Positions 7,379-13,731 of a stretch of 25,965 nt of DNA are shown here, piece after piece. The position numbers were made by a program, and so were the translations under genes. Within the stretch, counting starts at the first letter, position 1; every line of letters begins with the position of its first letter. The stretch is taken from positions 1 through 25,965 of the forward strand of contig JAAENB010001128.1 of the NCBI GenBank assembly GCA_024224995.1. Direction: 5' to 3'. The DNA comes from a bacterium (lineage in GTDB: Bacteria > Spirochaetota > UBA4802 > UBA5550). The notes below the pieces were generated by a model, which saw only the letters and a program-made list of their open reading frames with translations, ran no database searches and had not been told where the DNA came from.

Positions 7379-8329
7379 ATGGCAAAGATATTAGTAATTG
7401 CAGAACATAGAGATGGAAAATTAAGTGACGGAACCCTTGAGCTTTGTAAAGCCGCTAAAGAACTCGCAGCAGGTCTTGGTGCTGAAGCAGCAGCAGCTGT
7501 TTTCGGTAAAGATGATGCTCTTGCAAATGAAGTTGCAAAATATATCCCTGAGGTATTCTCAGTAGCTGATGGCGCTCTTGAAGTATATACATCTGATGCG
7601 TATACTCAGGCTGCTAAAGCGGTTATTGATGCTCAGGATGTAAAAGGCGTTCTTATCGCTCAGAGCTATGATGGTGTTGACTTTGCAGCTAAAGTAGCTA
7701 TGGCTATTGATGCAGGTCTCGTTTCTAACTGTAACAAAGCAGTTGCAGACGGTGGAAAGGTTGTTTTCACGAGAAATACCTTCAATGGTAAAATCCAGGA
7801 AGAAAAAGCAGTAACAACAGACAAATTTGTTGCTACGTTTGAAAAAGGCGCATACGACATGGAAGAAGCCGGTGGAGCAGGTTCTGTTTCCGCTGTTTCA
7901 GCTTCCATTGGTGATGTTAGAACAACAGTTAAAGAAGTTATTGAAACAATGGCCGGTGCTGTTGATATTTCACAGGCAAAAGTAATTGTTGCCGGTGGCC
8001 GTGGCGTTAAAGACGGAGACAAATACAAAGAAGTTATTGTACCGCTTGCTGAAAAACTTGGCGGCGAGTATGGCGCTTCTCGACCGGTAGTTGACTCCGG
8101 TTGGACCGATGCAGCTCGACAGGTTGGGCAGTCCGGCAAAGTTGTAACTCCCGATCTTTACATCGCAGCAGGTATCTCCGGTGCTATTCAGCACGTTGCC
8201 GGAATGAAAGGATCTCAGTGTATTGTTGCTATTAACAAAGACCCTGAAGCTCCAATTTTCAACCTTGCTACTTACGGAATCGTAGGAGATCTTTTCGAAG
8301 TTATTCCTGCAATGATGGAAAACCTCTAA
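7379..8329 (+). CDS. etfA: Electron transfer flavoprotein, alpha subunit
   Basis: 316 residues, normal length. The C-terminal FAD-binding domain is clear: VIVAGGRGVKDGDKY (about 201-215), GASRPVVDSGW (about 232-242), RQVGQSGKVVTPDLYIAAGISGAIQH (about 247-272) and AINKDPEAPIF (about 284-294). The N-terminal domain (1-180) is the usual Rossmann-like half that packs on EtfB. The heterodimer carries FAD and shuttles electrons between flavin dehydrogenases and the membrane chain. A strong GGAGG precedes the ATG. The gene ends with a strong intrinsic terminator at 8366-8397, so etfBA looks like a two-gene operon. Confidence 0.96.
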   Translation: MAKILVIAEHRDGKLSDGTLELCKAAKELAAGLGAEAAAAVFGKDDALANEVAKYIPEVFSVADGALEVYTSDAYTQAAKAVIDAQDVKGVLIAQSYDGVDFAAKVAMAIDAGLVSNCNKAVADGGKVVFTRNTFNGKIQEEKAVTTDKFVATFEKGAYDMEEAGGAGSVSAVSASIGDVRTTVKEVIETMAGAVDISQAKVIVAGGRGVKDGDKYKEVIVPLAEKLGGEYGASRPVVDSGWTDAARQVGQSGKVVTPDLYIAAGISGAIQHVAGMKGSQCIVAINKDPEAPIFNLATYGIVGDLFEVIPAMMENL

Positions 8330-8365
8330 TAGGCAATTCATTTATTCCTAACGTACGGATATAAC

Positions 8366-8397
8366 AAAAAAGGGAGAATTTATTCTCCCTTTTTTTT
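8366..8397 (+). terminator. Rho-independent terminator after etfA
   Basis: A 13-bp stem whose left arm is AAAAAAGGGAGAA (8366-8378), a TTTA loop, the matching right arm and a continuing T-run to 8397. It is placed 36 bp after the etfA stop. Confidence 0.9.
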
Positions 8398-8401
8398 ATT
8401 A

Positions 8402-8437
8402 ATTCCGAATTACGTTTTTCGGTATATTGAGACACGA
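8402..8437 (+). repeat. 36-bp direct repeat, copy A
   Basis: Starts ATTCCGAATTACG and ends AGACACGA. It matches 10532-10567 with a single mismatch (G versus A in the TATATT(G/A)AGAC part). It contains a short CCGAA/TTCGG hairpin. It lies about 60 bp before core-containing inverted repeat 1. It has no coding meaning in either location. Confidence 0.9.
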
Positions 8438-8496
8438 CCGACTCCGTGTAGCGGGGAAAAAATAGATCAGAAACTAAATAGTATTGCGAGCTGCAT

Positions 8497-8588
8497 CTGG
8501 CCTTGAAGTATGGGCTCTTTGGGTTGTGAGGACTGTTTGAGCGGAGCGAGTTCCGCAGCAATCCAAAGAGCCCATACTTCAAGGCCAG
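8497..8588. repeat. Core-containing inverted repeat, copy 1
   Basis: Two perfectly complementary 26-bp arms (8497-8522, starting CTGGCCTTGAAG, and 8563-8588) enclose a 40-nt core at 8523-8562. An outer pair AAACTAAAT (8471-8479) and ATTTAGTTT (8601-8609) extends the symmetry with interruptions, and a T-run follows on the plus strand at 8607-8612. Read on the minus strand the core holds CTGCGGAACTCGC, then TCCGCTCAAACAG, then TCCTCACAAC, shared with copies 2 and 3 while the arms are not. The element lies between the convergent genes etfA and the channel gene, right up to the latter's stop codon. Confidence 0.9.
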
Positions 8589-8610
8589 CGCACTTGCAGA
8601 ATTTAGTTTT

Positions 8611-9666
8611 TTAAGAGGTTTCAATCTCACTCAACCGGTCCCGTCCCAGGAGAATGACCTGATCGGTTCTCTCTATTGTTTCCGAACTTTCAAGGTTTAG
8701 GAGTGCCTGGTTATCTCTCATGAGTCCAAGGATAGTGTAATTCCTCTCGAGCCCCCAGAGAACCAGTTCTTTGTAGATCCAGCTTCTCATTTTTTTGATG
8801 GGAATAAAATAAAGCTGCTGCCCAAAGCTGTTACTGGTTATTTCATGGAGAATATGCTTCACTCCCGGATCCTGCAGCTCCTGGATTATGAGGTTAACCG
8901 TAAGTTCCGACACGCATACCGCGCTGTCGCAGCCCGCGAGCTCAATCTGTTTGATCTTTTCCGGGTCAAGAACCTCAACAATGGAAAAGATCCCGGGATT
9001 CAGGTTTTCTATAACCAGGGTTGTAAAAAGATTCTGGTCATCGGAATTGAGATTTGCCGGATCTTTTGATAAGATTATGGCGTGGCAGGCTTCCATAATG
9101 TTGGCCTGTTTTAGCGTGGCTTCATGAGTAGGGTTTCCCCGGACAAACCGGATATCCAGATCATCCAGTAGTTTGGGAATCTCATTAAGATTTTCATCGA
9201 TGAGGCAGATATCTTTATTCATGGTAGATCTGTCCGATTTCAGTTCTTTAATGATTTTAAGAATTTTTTCAACCTGGTGAAAATTAATAATCAGGATATG
9301 GTTTTTTGATGTAATCTGTAGCATGCCCTGTAACCTCTTTGAACGGAATTCTATTAAGGAAGCAGTAACCTCTGATATAATAAAGCCAAGGAAACCAATA
9401 CCGAAGATCATCGTTGGAATACCAACCAGGTATCGTCCCAGGGGGGATACAGGGAAGAGGTCTCCATACCCAACAGTTGTCATGGTAACCAGGGACCACC
9501 AGAGAGCATCCTGCCAGCTCAGGTCCGGTTTGCCATCTAACTCAAAATATAAAAACCCGGAAGATGCATACCAGAACAGGATCAGGAAAAGGAGAAGCAC
9601 CTTGATCTTGCTGTTTCCCAGGGAAAATTTTCTTTTTTTGAAAAATGCCAGTAATACCTGGTACAT
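8611..9666 (-). CDS. Potassium channel with cytosolic RCK (TrkA-N/TrkA-C) domain
   Basis: 351 residues from the chosen start. Two membrane helices (about 22-41 and 80-104) flank a pore helix and the selectivity filter TTVGYGD (about 63-69), the two-TM K+ channel layout. After a linker, HILIINFHQVEKILKIIKEL (about 123-142) opens a Rossmann-like RCK domain, although the usual GxGxxG is degenerate here (INFHQVEK). The C-terminal part (about 270-351) looks like a TrkA-C domain. The protein would let K+ pass under control of an intracellular ligand. The ATG at 9664-9666 is preferred over an upstream in-frame TTG at 9667-9669, because AAGGA sits 7 bases before the ATG. It begins just after the stop of the nuclease-like gene at 9670, so the two are co-transcribed. 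Confidence 0.9.
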   Translation of the reverse strand: MYQVLLAFFKKRKFSLGNSKIKVLLLFLILFWYASSGFLYFELDGKPDLSWQDALWWSLVTMTTVGYGDLFPVSPLGRYLVGIPTMIFGIGFLGFIISEVTASLIEFRSKRLQGMLQITSKNHILIINFHQVEKILKIIKELKSDRSTMNKDICLIDENLNEIPKLLDDLDIRFVRGNPTHEATLKQANIMEACHAIILSKDPANLNSDDQNLFTTLVIENLNPGIFSIVEVLDPEKIKQIELAGCDSAVCVSELTVNLIIQELQDPGVKHILHEITSNSFGQQLYFIPIKKMRSWIYKELVLWGLERNYTILGLMRDNQALLNLESSETIERTDQVILLGRDRLSEIETS

Positions 9667-9669
9667 CAA

Positions 9670-10323
9670 TTATTCCTTTTTTTCTTTAACTTCATTTTTA
9701 ACGTTGTCTTTATCTTTTTGTGCTTCTTTTTTTTGCTGGTCTTCAACTTGTTTTTTCCAGAGTTTTTTCATCTGGAGGGAATGGGAAGCTACATGGGGAT
9801 CGTCCCAGATCCCTGCTTTCTTTTTTTTCGCCTTCGCCTCTGAAGGGGCGTACGCTTCCAGCCTTGAAAAAGGATATCTGGTAAAGATCAGGGAAAGCCC
9901 CTGTTCCACCATTTCTTTTCCAATATCTTTATCATTATGATGAATATAGGCCAGGAGTCTTCCTTTGGAATCCTGCTTGAATTTATCGAAATGGATCGTT
10001 ATCTCTTTATTTAAATAGTTGTTTTTCAGGTAGCGTAAAGCCGCTCTGCCTGCGTCGCGAAACCGGAGGTCATTTATTCCGGGATCGTAAGATACTATTC
10101 CCAGTATCCGGATAATGATCTGGGCGTCTCCAAATTTAACTGAAACTTCGTCGCCATCAATGACTTTTGCCACAGTAGCAGCCTGGCCTGATTTAATTAC
10201 CAGTCCCCGGGATGAAACATTTAATCCCTTTTTAAACAATATTACATTAATTGTGAAAAATATTGACGCGCCCACGAGAATGAGAGCCAATGCCGGGACA
10301 ATATGAGAAGTAGTTACACGCAT
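9670..10323 (-). CDS. Membrane-anchored staphylococcal-nuclease-like (SNase/TNase) protein
   Basis: 217 residues. One N-terminal hydrophobic helix (about 8-30) anchors or exports the protein. An SNase OB-fold follows at about 48-178: AKVIDGDEV (52-60), IIIRILGI (69-76), GRLLAYI (121-127) and the end motif KAGIWDD (169-175). Against S. aureus nuclease the equivalents are D58 (D21), R72 (R35) and R122 (R87). The positions of D40 and E43 hold V77 and D80, because the usual GIDTPE reads GIVSYD. One calcium ligand thus seems lost and the general-base Glu is replaced by Asp, so activity is doubtful. A Lys/Gln/Glu-rich tail (about 188-217) may form a short coiled coil. It is the first gene of the pair with the K+ channel gene. 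Confidence 0.85.
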   Translation of the reverse strand: MRVTTSHIVPALALILVGASIFFTINVILFKKGLNVSSRGLVIKSGQAATVAKVIDGDEVSVKFGDAQIIIRILGIVSYDPGINDLRFRDAGRAALRYLKNNYLNKEITIHFDKFKQDSKGRLLAYIHHNDKDIGKEMVEQGLSLIFTRYPFSRLEAYAPSEAKAKKKKAGIWDDPHVASHSLQMKKLWKKQVEDQQKKEAQKDKDNVKNEVKEKKE

Positions 10324-10426
10324 GTTGTATTATTATTTCATTTATTTTAATTCGTCAATTATAAATTTTATTTTTCATTGATTCGCGTAGGGGCCGTGCA
10401 TGCGTCATATCTAAGGTATATCAACC

Positions 10427-10537
10427 CGGAATGTAAACTATGCTGGAGCAATACCTCCGCAGAACATTCGGAACTCGCTTCGCTCAAACAGCCTCACAAC
10501 CTGCCGAGGCATCACTCCCGGCATAATTTACATTCCG
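10427..10537. repeat. Core-containing inverted repeat, copy 2 (diverged arms)
   Basis: Arms of 37 bp (10427-10463, starting CGGAATGTAAA, and 10501-10537) pair with one bulge and six mismatches, mostly transitions. The core at 10464-10500 reads TTCGGAACTCGC, TTCGCTCAAACAG, then CCTCACAAC, on the plus strand. The outer end of the right arm overlaps the first 6 bp of the 36-bp repeat at 10532, and the left arm holds the inverted copy of those bases. Confidence 0.85.
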
Positions 10538-10567
10538 AATTACGTTTTTCGGTATATTAAGACACGA
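10532..10567 (+). repeat. 36-bp direct repeat, copy B
   Basis: Same orientation and 35 of 36 bases identical to 8402-8437. Here it abuts core-containing inverted repeat 2 on its right side, whereas copy A precedes inverted repeat 1. Confidence 0.9.
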
Positions 10568-10660
10568 TTAGGGCAGGGGCGTAAAAAATGATTGTCTAAT
10601 TTGAGCAGGGGTATATGGTGAGGTTTCGTTCCTGATTTTATAAACAGCAGGAGGGCTGGT

Positions 10661-11137
10661 ATGCCGATATTCCATAAAAAGAAATATATATTCTGTTTTC
10701 TGGTTCTGTCTATTCTCGTACCGGGACAGGGCCTTTTTCCGCATGATGAACGCGTGCGAAACTATGATGATACCATCAGGGCGGCAAAAATAATTGCCAT
10801 CGCAGAGGTCGTGAAGGTTACAATAACAGAGAATCAGTGCGATAAAAACTTTAAATATAAGCTGAAAATTGTATCTGTAGTAAAAGGAACAATTTCCCCG
10901 GGAACTGTTGTTGATTTTGCTTATTCGGTATATTATTGGAAAAAGGCCCGGTGGTTTTGGCAAAATGATTGTCCCAGTGTCTCATATATGGGACCTTCTC
11001 GGGCAAAGAATATGAACAAAGGCTCGAAGGTGATACTTACCATTGAATACTTTGAAACACATAAAAAAGATATTGCAACATCAACCGCGAATATCGAGAA
11101 ACTCGCCTATGTGAAAAACCTTCTGGGAAAAAAATAG
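10661..11137 (+). CDS. Small secreted protein of unknown function
   Basis: 158 residues, family not recognised. A signal peptide (basic MPIFHKKK, hydrophobic 10-22, cleavage near GQG-LF) is followed by a mature domain of about 135 residues that appears rich in beta strands: IIAIAEVVKVTITE, FKYKLKIVSVVKG and SKVILTIEYFE. Two Cys, one in ENQCDKNF and one in QNDCPSVS, could form a disulfide. The layout IAIAEVV...VVKG...G..V has the look of small OB-fold/NTR-like secreted domains, but this is a resemblance by eye only. AGGAGG lies upstream of the ATG. It stands alone, converging with the OmpA-like gene that ends 6 bp further on, with no terminator between. Confidence 0.75.
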   Translation: MPIFHKKKYIFCFLVLSILVPGQGLFPHDERVRNYDDTIRAAKIIAIAEVVKVTITENQCDKNFKYKLKIVSVVKGTISPGTVVDFAYSVYYWKKARWFWQNDCPSVSYMGPSRAKNMNKGSKVILTIEYFETHKKDIATSTANIEKLAYVKNLLGKK

Positions 11138-11143
11138 TCCGGC

Positions 11144-11941
11144 TTATTCATCCTGCCCGGGCTCTTCCGCAGGGGGCTTTCCCAGGTCAATGTTTGAAAT
11201 AATGATTTCAACCCGGTCGACACGCCTGAATCCCAGGGGGGTATCCATTACAACCTTATTTCCAATACCGGCAAAATCCACTCTTTTTTCGGCAATATCG
11301 GCATTGATGAAAAATTCACTCACTGCTCTGGCTTTTCTCGCTGAGTATTTTTGAAGATCATATTTGCCGGTGTGGCCAATGATCTTGATCGTGCTTTCGG
11401 GATAGGCCCGGAGTACCCGGACAATTTTATTGAGAGAGGCAGAGCCTTTGTTAATAAATTTATGGGTTCTTCTTTTGAAAAGGTATTTGTCGAGAAGTTC
11501 AATTCTGTAAAAATTTCCTTTTTGGGTAAGGTTGGCTTCAATCAGGTACCGTGTAGGGGATGATCCCGGTTTTATTTTAACCACCTTTGATGCTTTTTGT
11601 TTATAGTAATTTTTTTCATGAATAAGTTTGGCCTGGCGAAGTTTTCGTGATTCAGCAAAAATCATTGTTGCTTCCAGTTTAATTATGGCGACTGACGCGA
11701 AATAATAAGCAGCTTCGTAATTGCTGTCGTCCATTTGAACCTGGCTTTTGGTGATATCATTGATAGATTCGCTGTAAAGATCGTATGGGTAATATTCTTT
11801 TAGTTCGGCATTTTGATCCATGCTTGAGATGATGGAGCTTGCTTTGTCGATCATTTGACTGGCATTTCTTTTATTCCATGCAAAAAGCGGGTTTAAGCTT
11901 GATAGTACAATAATAATAAAAAAGATCGATCGTTTATTCAT
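11144..11941 (-). CDS. Periplasmic/outer-membrane protein with C-terminal OmpA-like domain
   Basis: 265 residues from the ATG at 11939-11941, which has GAGGA upstream; an in-frame TTG further up is less likely. A signal peptide (MNKRSIFFIIIVLSSLNPLFA) precedes a helical domain (about 25-115) with NYEAAYYFASVAIIKLEATMI, the pattern of DUF4398-type helical pairs. The C-terminal part (about 150-255) is OmpA-like: LNKIVRVLRAYPESTIKIIGHTG, then SARKARAVSEFFI and the closing RRVDRVEIII. That domain binds peptidoglycan. No lipobox Cys was seen, so it is probably periplasmic rather than lipid-anchored. It starts only 4 bp after the stop of the 120-residue secreted protein gene and is surely co-transcribed with it; the pair probably works together at the envelope. 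Confidence 0.85.
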   Translation of the reverse strand: MNKRSIFFIIIVLSSLNPLFAWNKRNASQMIDKASSIISSMDQNAELKEYYPYDLYSESINDITKSQVQMDDSNYEAAYYFASVAIIKLEATMIFAESRKLRQAKLIHEKNYYKQKASKVVKIKPGSSPTRYLIEANLTQKGNFYRIELLDKYLFKRRTHKFINKGSASLNKIVRVLRAYPESTIKIIGHTGKYDLQKYSARKARAVSEFFINADIAEKRVDFAGIGNKVVMDTPLGFRRVDRVEIIISNIDLGKPPAEEPGQDE

Positions 11942-11945
11942 GATA

Positions 11946-12308
11946 TTATTCCTCAATCGCTAAATCTGCTTTTGTTTTTTCCAATTCTTTTTCGGCATTG
12001 CTAAGCTCCTTTTTGGCCTCAACTATTTTAAAATAGACATTGGCAATACTGATCTGGTAATAAGCCTGGTCTAATTCATCATCATCAAGAAACATCTTCG
12101 CGCTTTTGACGAAATCTTCAATTTTTGACATTTCCTTGCCGGCATAGGTGGGAGCGGCGCCTTCTTTTAGTTTTTTAAGTTTATTATTTACGACTAGAAG
12201 AAGGTTCCTGATTTCCATAGATGAATGGTCGGCAGCCCGAACCGGCAAACTGCCCGGTATAATCTGCAAAAAAAAGAGTAAAACCAATAAAATTTTAACG
12301 AATTTCAT
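11946..12308 (-). CDS. Small secreted helical protein (DUF4398-like), partner of the OmpA-like protein
   Basis: 120 residues. Signal peptide MKFVKILLVLLFFLQIIPG with a probable VRA-AD cleavage site at about residue 25. The mature part is helical: EIRNLLLVVNNKLKKLKEG, then DDELDQAYYQISIANVYFKIVEAKKEL (about 76-102) and a charged coiled-coil end. The D-x-x-Y/A spacing is the DUF4398 pattern that is also present in the N-terminal half of its downstream neighbour, suggesting an ancient duplication. It is the first gene of the two-gene unit. Function is unknown; a scaffold at the periplasmic face is the natural guess. Confidence 0.75.
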   Translation of the reverse strand: MKFVKILLVLLFFLQIIPGSLPVRAADHSSMEIRNLLLVVNNKLKKLKEGAAPTYAGKEMSKIEDFVKSAKMFLDDDELDQAYYQISIANVYFKIVEAKKELSNAEKELEKTKADLAIEE

Positions 12309-12414
12309 ATTCTTTGTCCTTTACTAAACTATGGAAACCTTATTTTGTAGTCTTTTTTTTATGTAATTTCAACAATTAAGTCAATACATTTTTTTAAGAT
12401 TCTTCACCGGGTAA

Positions 12415-12503
12415 CGCGGCGCTACCGCGCCGCGCTGATGAGGGGGGTTAAGGGGGCTTCGCCCCCTTAACCCCCCTCATCAGGCGCAGCGGTAGCTGCG
12501 CCT
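12415..12503. repeat. Three-hairpin cruciform-like element with complementary side loops
   Basis: Hairpin A: stem CGCGGCG (12415-12421) with its complement (12428-12434), loop CTACCG. Central hairpin: a perfect 23-bp stem (12435-12457, starting CTGATGAGGGGGG, and 12461-12483) with a TTC loop. Hairpin B: stem AGGCGCAG (12482-12489) with its complement (12496-12503), loop CGGTAG. The A and B loops are exact reverse complements. The whole can fold as three hairpins in a row, or as one long imperfect palindrome in which A pairs with B. Confidence 0.85.
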
Positions 12504-12542
12504 GCTTCCGGAGTAGTTTATAATTAATAAAGTCTGTGCGCG

Positions 12543-12628
12543 GGTTTTGACAGATCCCTCTTCTGAATGCTGCGGAACTCGCGTTGCTCAAACAGTCCTC
12601 ACATTCAGAAGAGGGATCTGTCAAAACC
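12543..12628. repeat. Core-containing inverted repeat, copy 3
   Basis: Perfect 27-bp arms (12543-12569, starting GGTTTTGACAGATC, and 12602-12628) enclose a 32-nt core (12570-12601) with CTGCGGAACTCGC, GTTGCTCAAACAG and TCCTCA, on the plus strand. The arms share nothing with copies 1 and 2. Confidence 0.9.
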
Positions 12629-12817
12629 GGATGAAGATTGTATTGTTTGGTGTTGGGTCTGATGTACTTTTTGCAGAAATATTAAATTAATGTTGACTTG
12701 TTTGTGCAAAAATAATAATCTATTAGAATGTTTATATTAATATGAGCAGCTGAAATTTGAAGAAATAGTAAAAATTTGTTTGGTTAACCCAAAAAAGTAT
12801 AGTAAGAGGAATAATGT

Positions 12818-13117
12818 ATGGACATTGAAGTCAAAGAAGCTGAAAGTATGGTCAGTATTATCGTAAATGGTGATATCGAAATGATGACGATCAAGAGTTT
12901 CAAGCAGAAACTTTTTGAGATCGGTCAAAATGTGGACAAAGATATCGAAATTGACCTCTCTAATGTCGATTATATCGATTCTTCCGGAGTAGGTGTCTTA
13001 ATCAGTCTGTTAAAACTCCAGAAAAAGAAAGGGAAAACGCTTAAAATAAACAAGGTTAGTTCAAAAGTCCTTAATGTTCTTAAGCTCAGTTCTCTTTCGG
13101 ATGTCTTTAATATATAG
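12818..13117 (+). CDS. STAS-domain protein (anti-sigma factor antagonist-like)
   Basis: 99 residues, a single STAS domain. The phospho-acceptor segment IDLSNVDYIDSSGVGVLISLLK (about 45-66) is intact, with the target Ser at 55/56. Such proteins bind a serine kinase/anti-sigma factor of the RsbW/SpoIIAB type when dephosphorylated and release its partner. The end TLKINKVSSKVLNVLKLSSLSDVF is the standard STAS C-terminus. No kinase or sigma factor gene is adjacent, so the partner is elsewhere. GAGGAATAATGT precedes the ATG. ispF starts 7 bp after the stop and has no clear ribosome site of its own, so the two appear translationally linked. Confidence 0.9.
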   Translation: MDIEVKEAESMVSIIVNGDIEMMTIKSFKQKLFEIGQNVDKDIEIDLSNVDYIDSSGVGVLISLLKLQKKKGKTLKINKVSSKVLNVLKLSSLSDVFNI

Positions 13118-13124
13118 CGCTTAA

Positions 13125-13607
13125 ATGACGAACATTCGAATAGGAAATGGTTTTGATGTTCATGCCTTCAAAAAAGGGCGAAAGCTGATTCTTGGAGGGG
13201 TGGACATTGAGTCCGACAGGGGACTTGACGGCCATTCCGATGCTGATGTTCTTGTCCATGCCATAATTGATTCATTGCTGGGGGCTGCCAACATTGGAGA
13301 CATCGGCAGACTCTTCCCTGACACAGATGCCCAATTTAAAGATATTAGCAGTATTACCCTGCTATCGGAAGTTGGTAAAAGACTGCTCTCCCGGAAAATT
13401 TCGATTATAAACGTCGACTCTATAGTTGTGTGTGAAAAACCGAAAATTTCCCCGCACGCAGAATCTATGAAAGAAAATATTTCCGCTGCTCTGGGAAATC
13501 TTGATATTGACCGTATCGGCATCAAAGGAAAAACAACAGAGAAGCTTGGATTTACCGGCAGAGGTGAAGGAATATCAGTCTATTCCGTTGCCTTAATAGA
13601 GCTCTAA
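13125..13607 (+). CDS. ispF: 2-C-methyl-D-erythritol 2,4-cyclodiphosphate synthase
   Basis: 160 residues, full length. Zinc ligands of the family are visible as D11 and H13 in GNGFDVHAF and H45 in DADVLVHAI. The GHSDAD motif (36-41), LFPDTD (63-68) and the C-terminal [19 protein letters not shown] are also present. The enzyme converts CDP-methylerythritol 2-phosphate to the cyclic diphosphate in the non-mevalonate isoprenoid pathway, acting as a cytosolic trimer. The other pathway genes are not in the window; ispD is not adjacent. The ATG is preceded by TATATAGCGCTTAA without a good Shine-Dalgarno, so translation probably depends on the upstream STAS gene. Confidence 0.97.
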   Translation: MTNIRIGNGFDVHAFKKGRKLILGGVDIESDRGLDGHSDADVLVHAIIDSLLGAANIGDIGRLFPDTDAQFKDISSITLLSEVGKRLLSRKISIINVDSIVVCEKPKISPHAESMKENISAALGNLDIDRIGIKGKTTEKLGFTGRGEGISVYSVALIEL

Positions 13608-13642
13608 GTAAATTGTGATAACACCGCTGCACCAAATATATT

Positions 13643-13719
13643 CGTAAAATAGCTGAGCCCCTTCCAGCAGGTGAAACAAGAATATTTTTACCTGCTGGAA
13701 GGGGCTCAGCTATTTTACG
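13643..13719. terminator. Perfect 30-bp inverted repeat between ispF and trkH
   Basis: Arms 13643-13672 (starting CGTAAAATAGCTGAG) and 13690-13719 are exactly complementary around a 17-nt AT-rich loop. The location between converging genes fits a bidirectional terminator. However, the stem is much longer than usual and no T-run follows on either side. It lacks the core of copies 1-3. Confidence 0.6.
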
Positions 13720-13731
13720 CGGCATTAATGA

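Larger units (their letters stand above)
10324..10660. other. Divergent intergenic region holding repeat copy 2
   Basis: 337 bp between the SNase-like gene and the secreted-protein gene. The first 55 bp are very AT-rich and probably contain the minus-strand promoter. The middle is taken up by core-containing inverted repeat 2 and the 36-bp repeat. An open frame crosses the repeat but is not believed to be a gene. Confidence 0.6.
12309..12817. other. Long divergent intergenic region with two large inverted-repeat elements
   Basis: 509 bp between the minus-strand envelope pair and the STAS gene. It holds the three-hairpin element (12415-12503) and core-containing inverted repeat 3 (12543-12628), only about 40 bp apart. 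The remainder is AT-rich, with presumed promoters near 12320-12390 and 12660-12800. No credible ORF was found. Because both flanking genes are transcribed outward, neither element lies downstream of a gene, so they are not simple terminators. Confidence 0.75.

Noticed and set aside
7666..8139. 157-codon minus-strand frame inside etfA
   Set aside because: It is antisense to a clear family member; its Ser/Pro/Thr-rich make-up comes from the Ala/Gly/Val codons of etfA.
10378..10560. 60-codon open frame on the plus strand
   Set aside because: It runs through the inverted-repeat copy 2 and the start of the 36-bp repeat, has no good ribosome site and resembles no protein; it is a by-product of the repeat.
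8402..12628. CRISPR array
   Set aside because: The repeated cores are kilobases apart and lie in inverted repeats; there is no regular spacing and no cas gene.
12737..12928. 63-codon minus-strand frame
   Set aside because: It overlaps the start of the STAS gene on the other strand and has a low-complexity, Phe/Leu-rich composition without a ribosome site.
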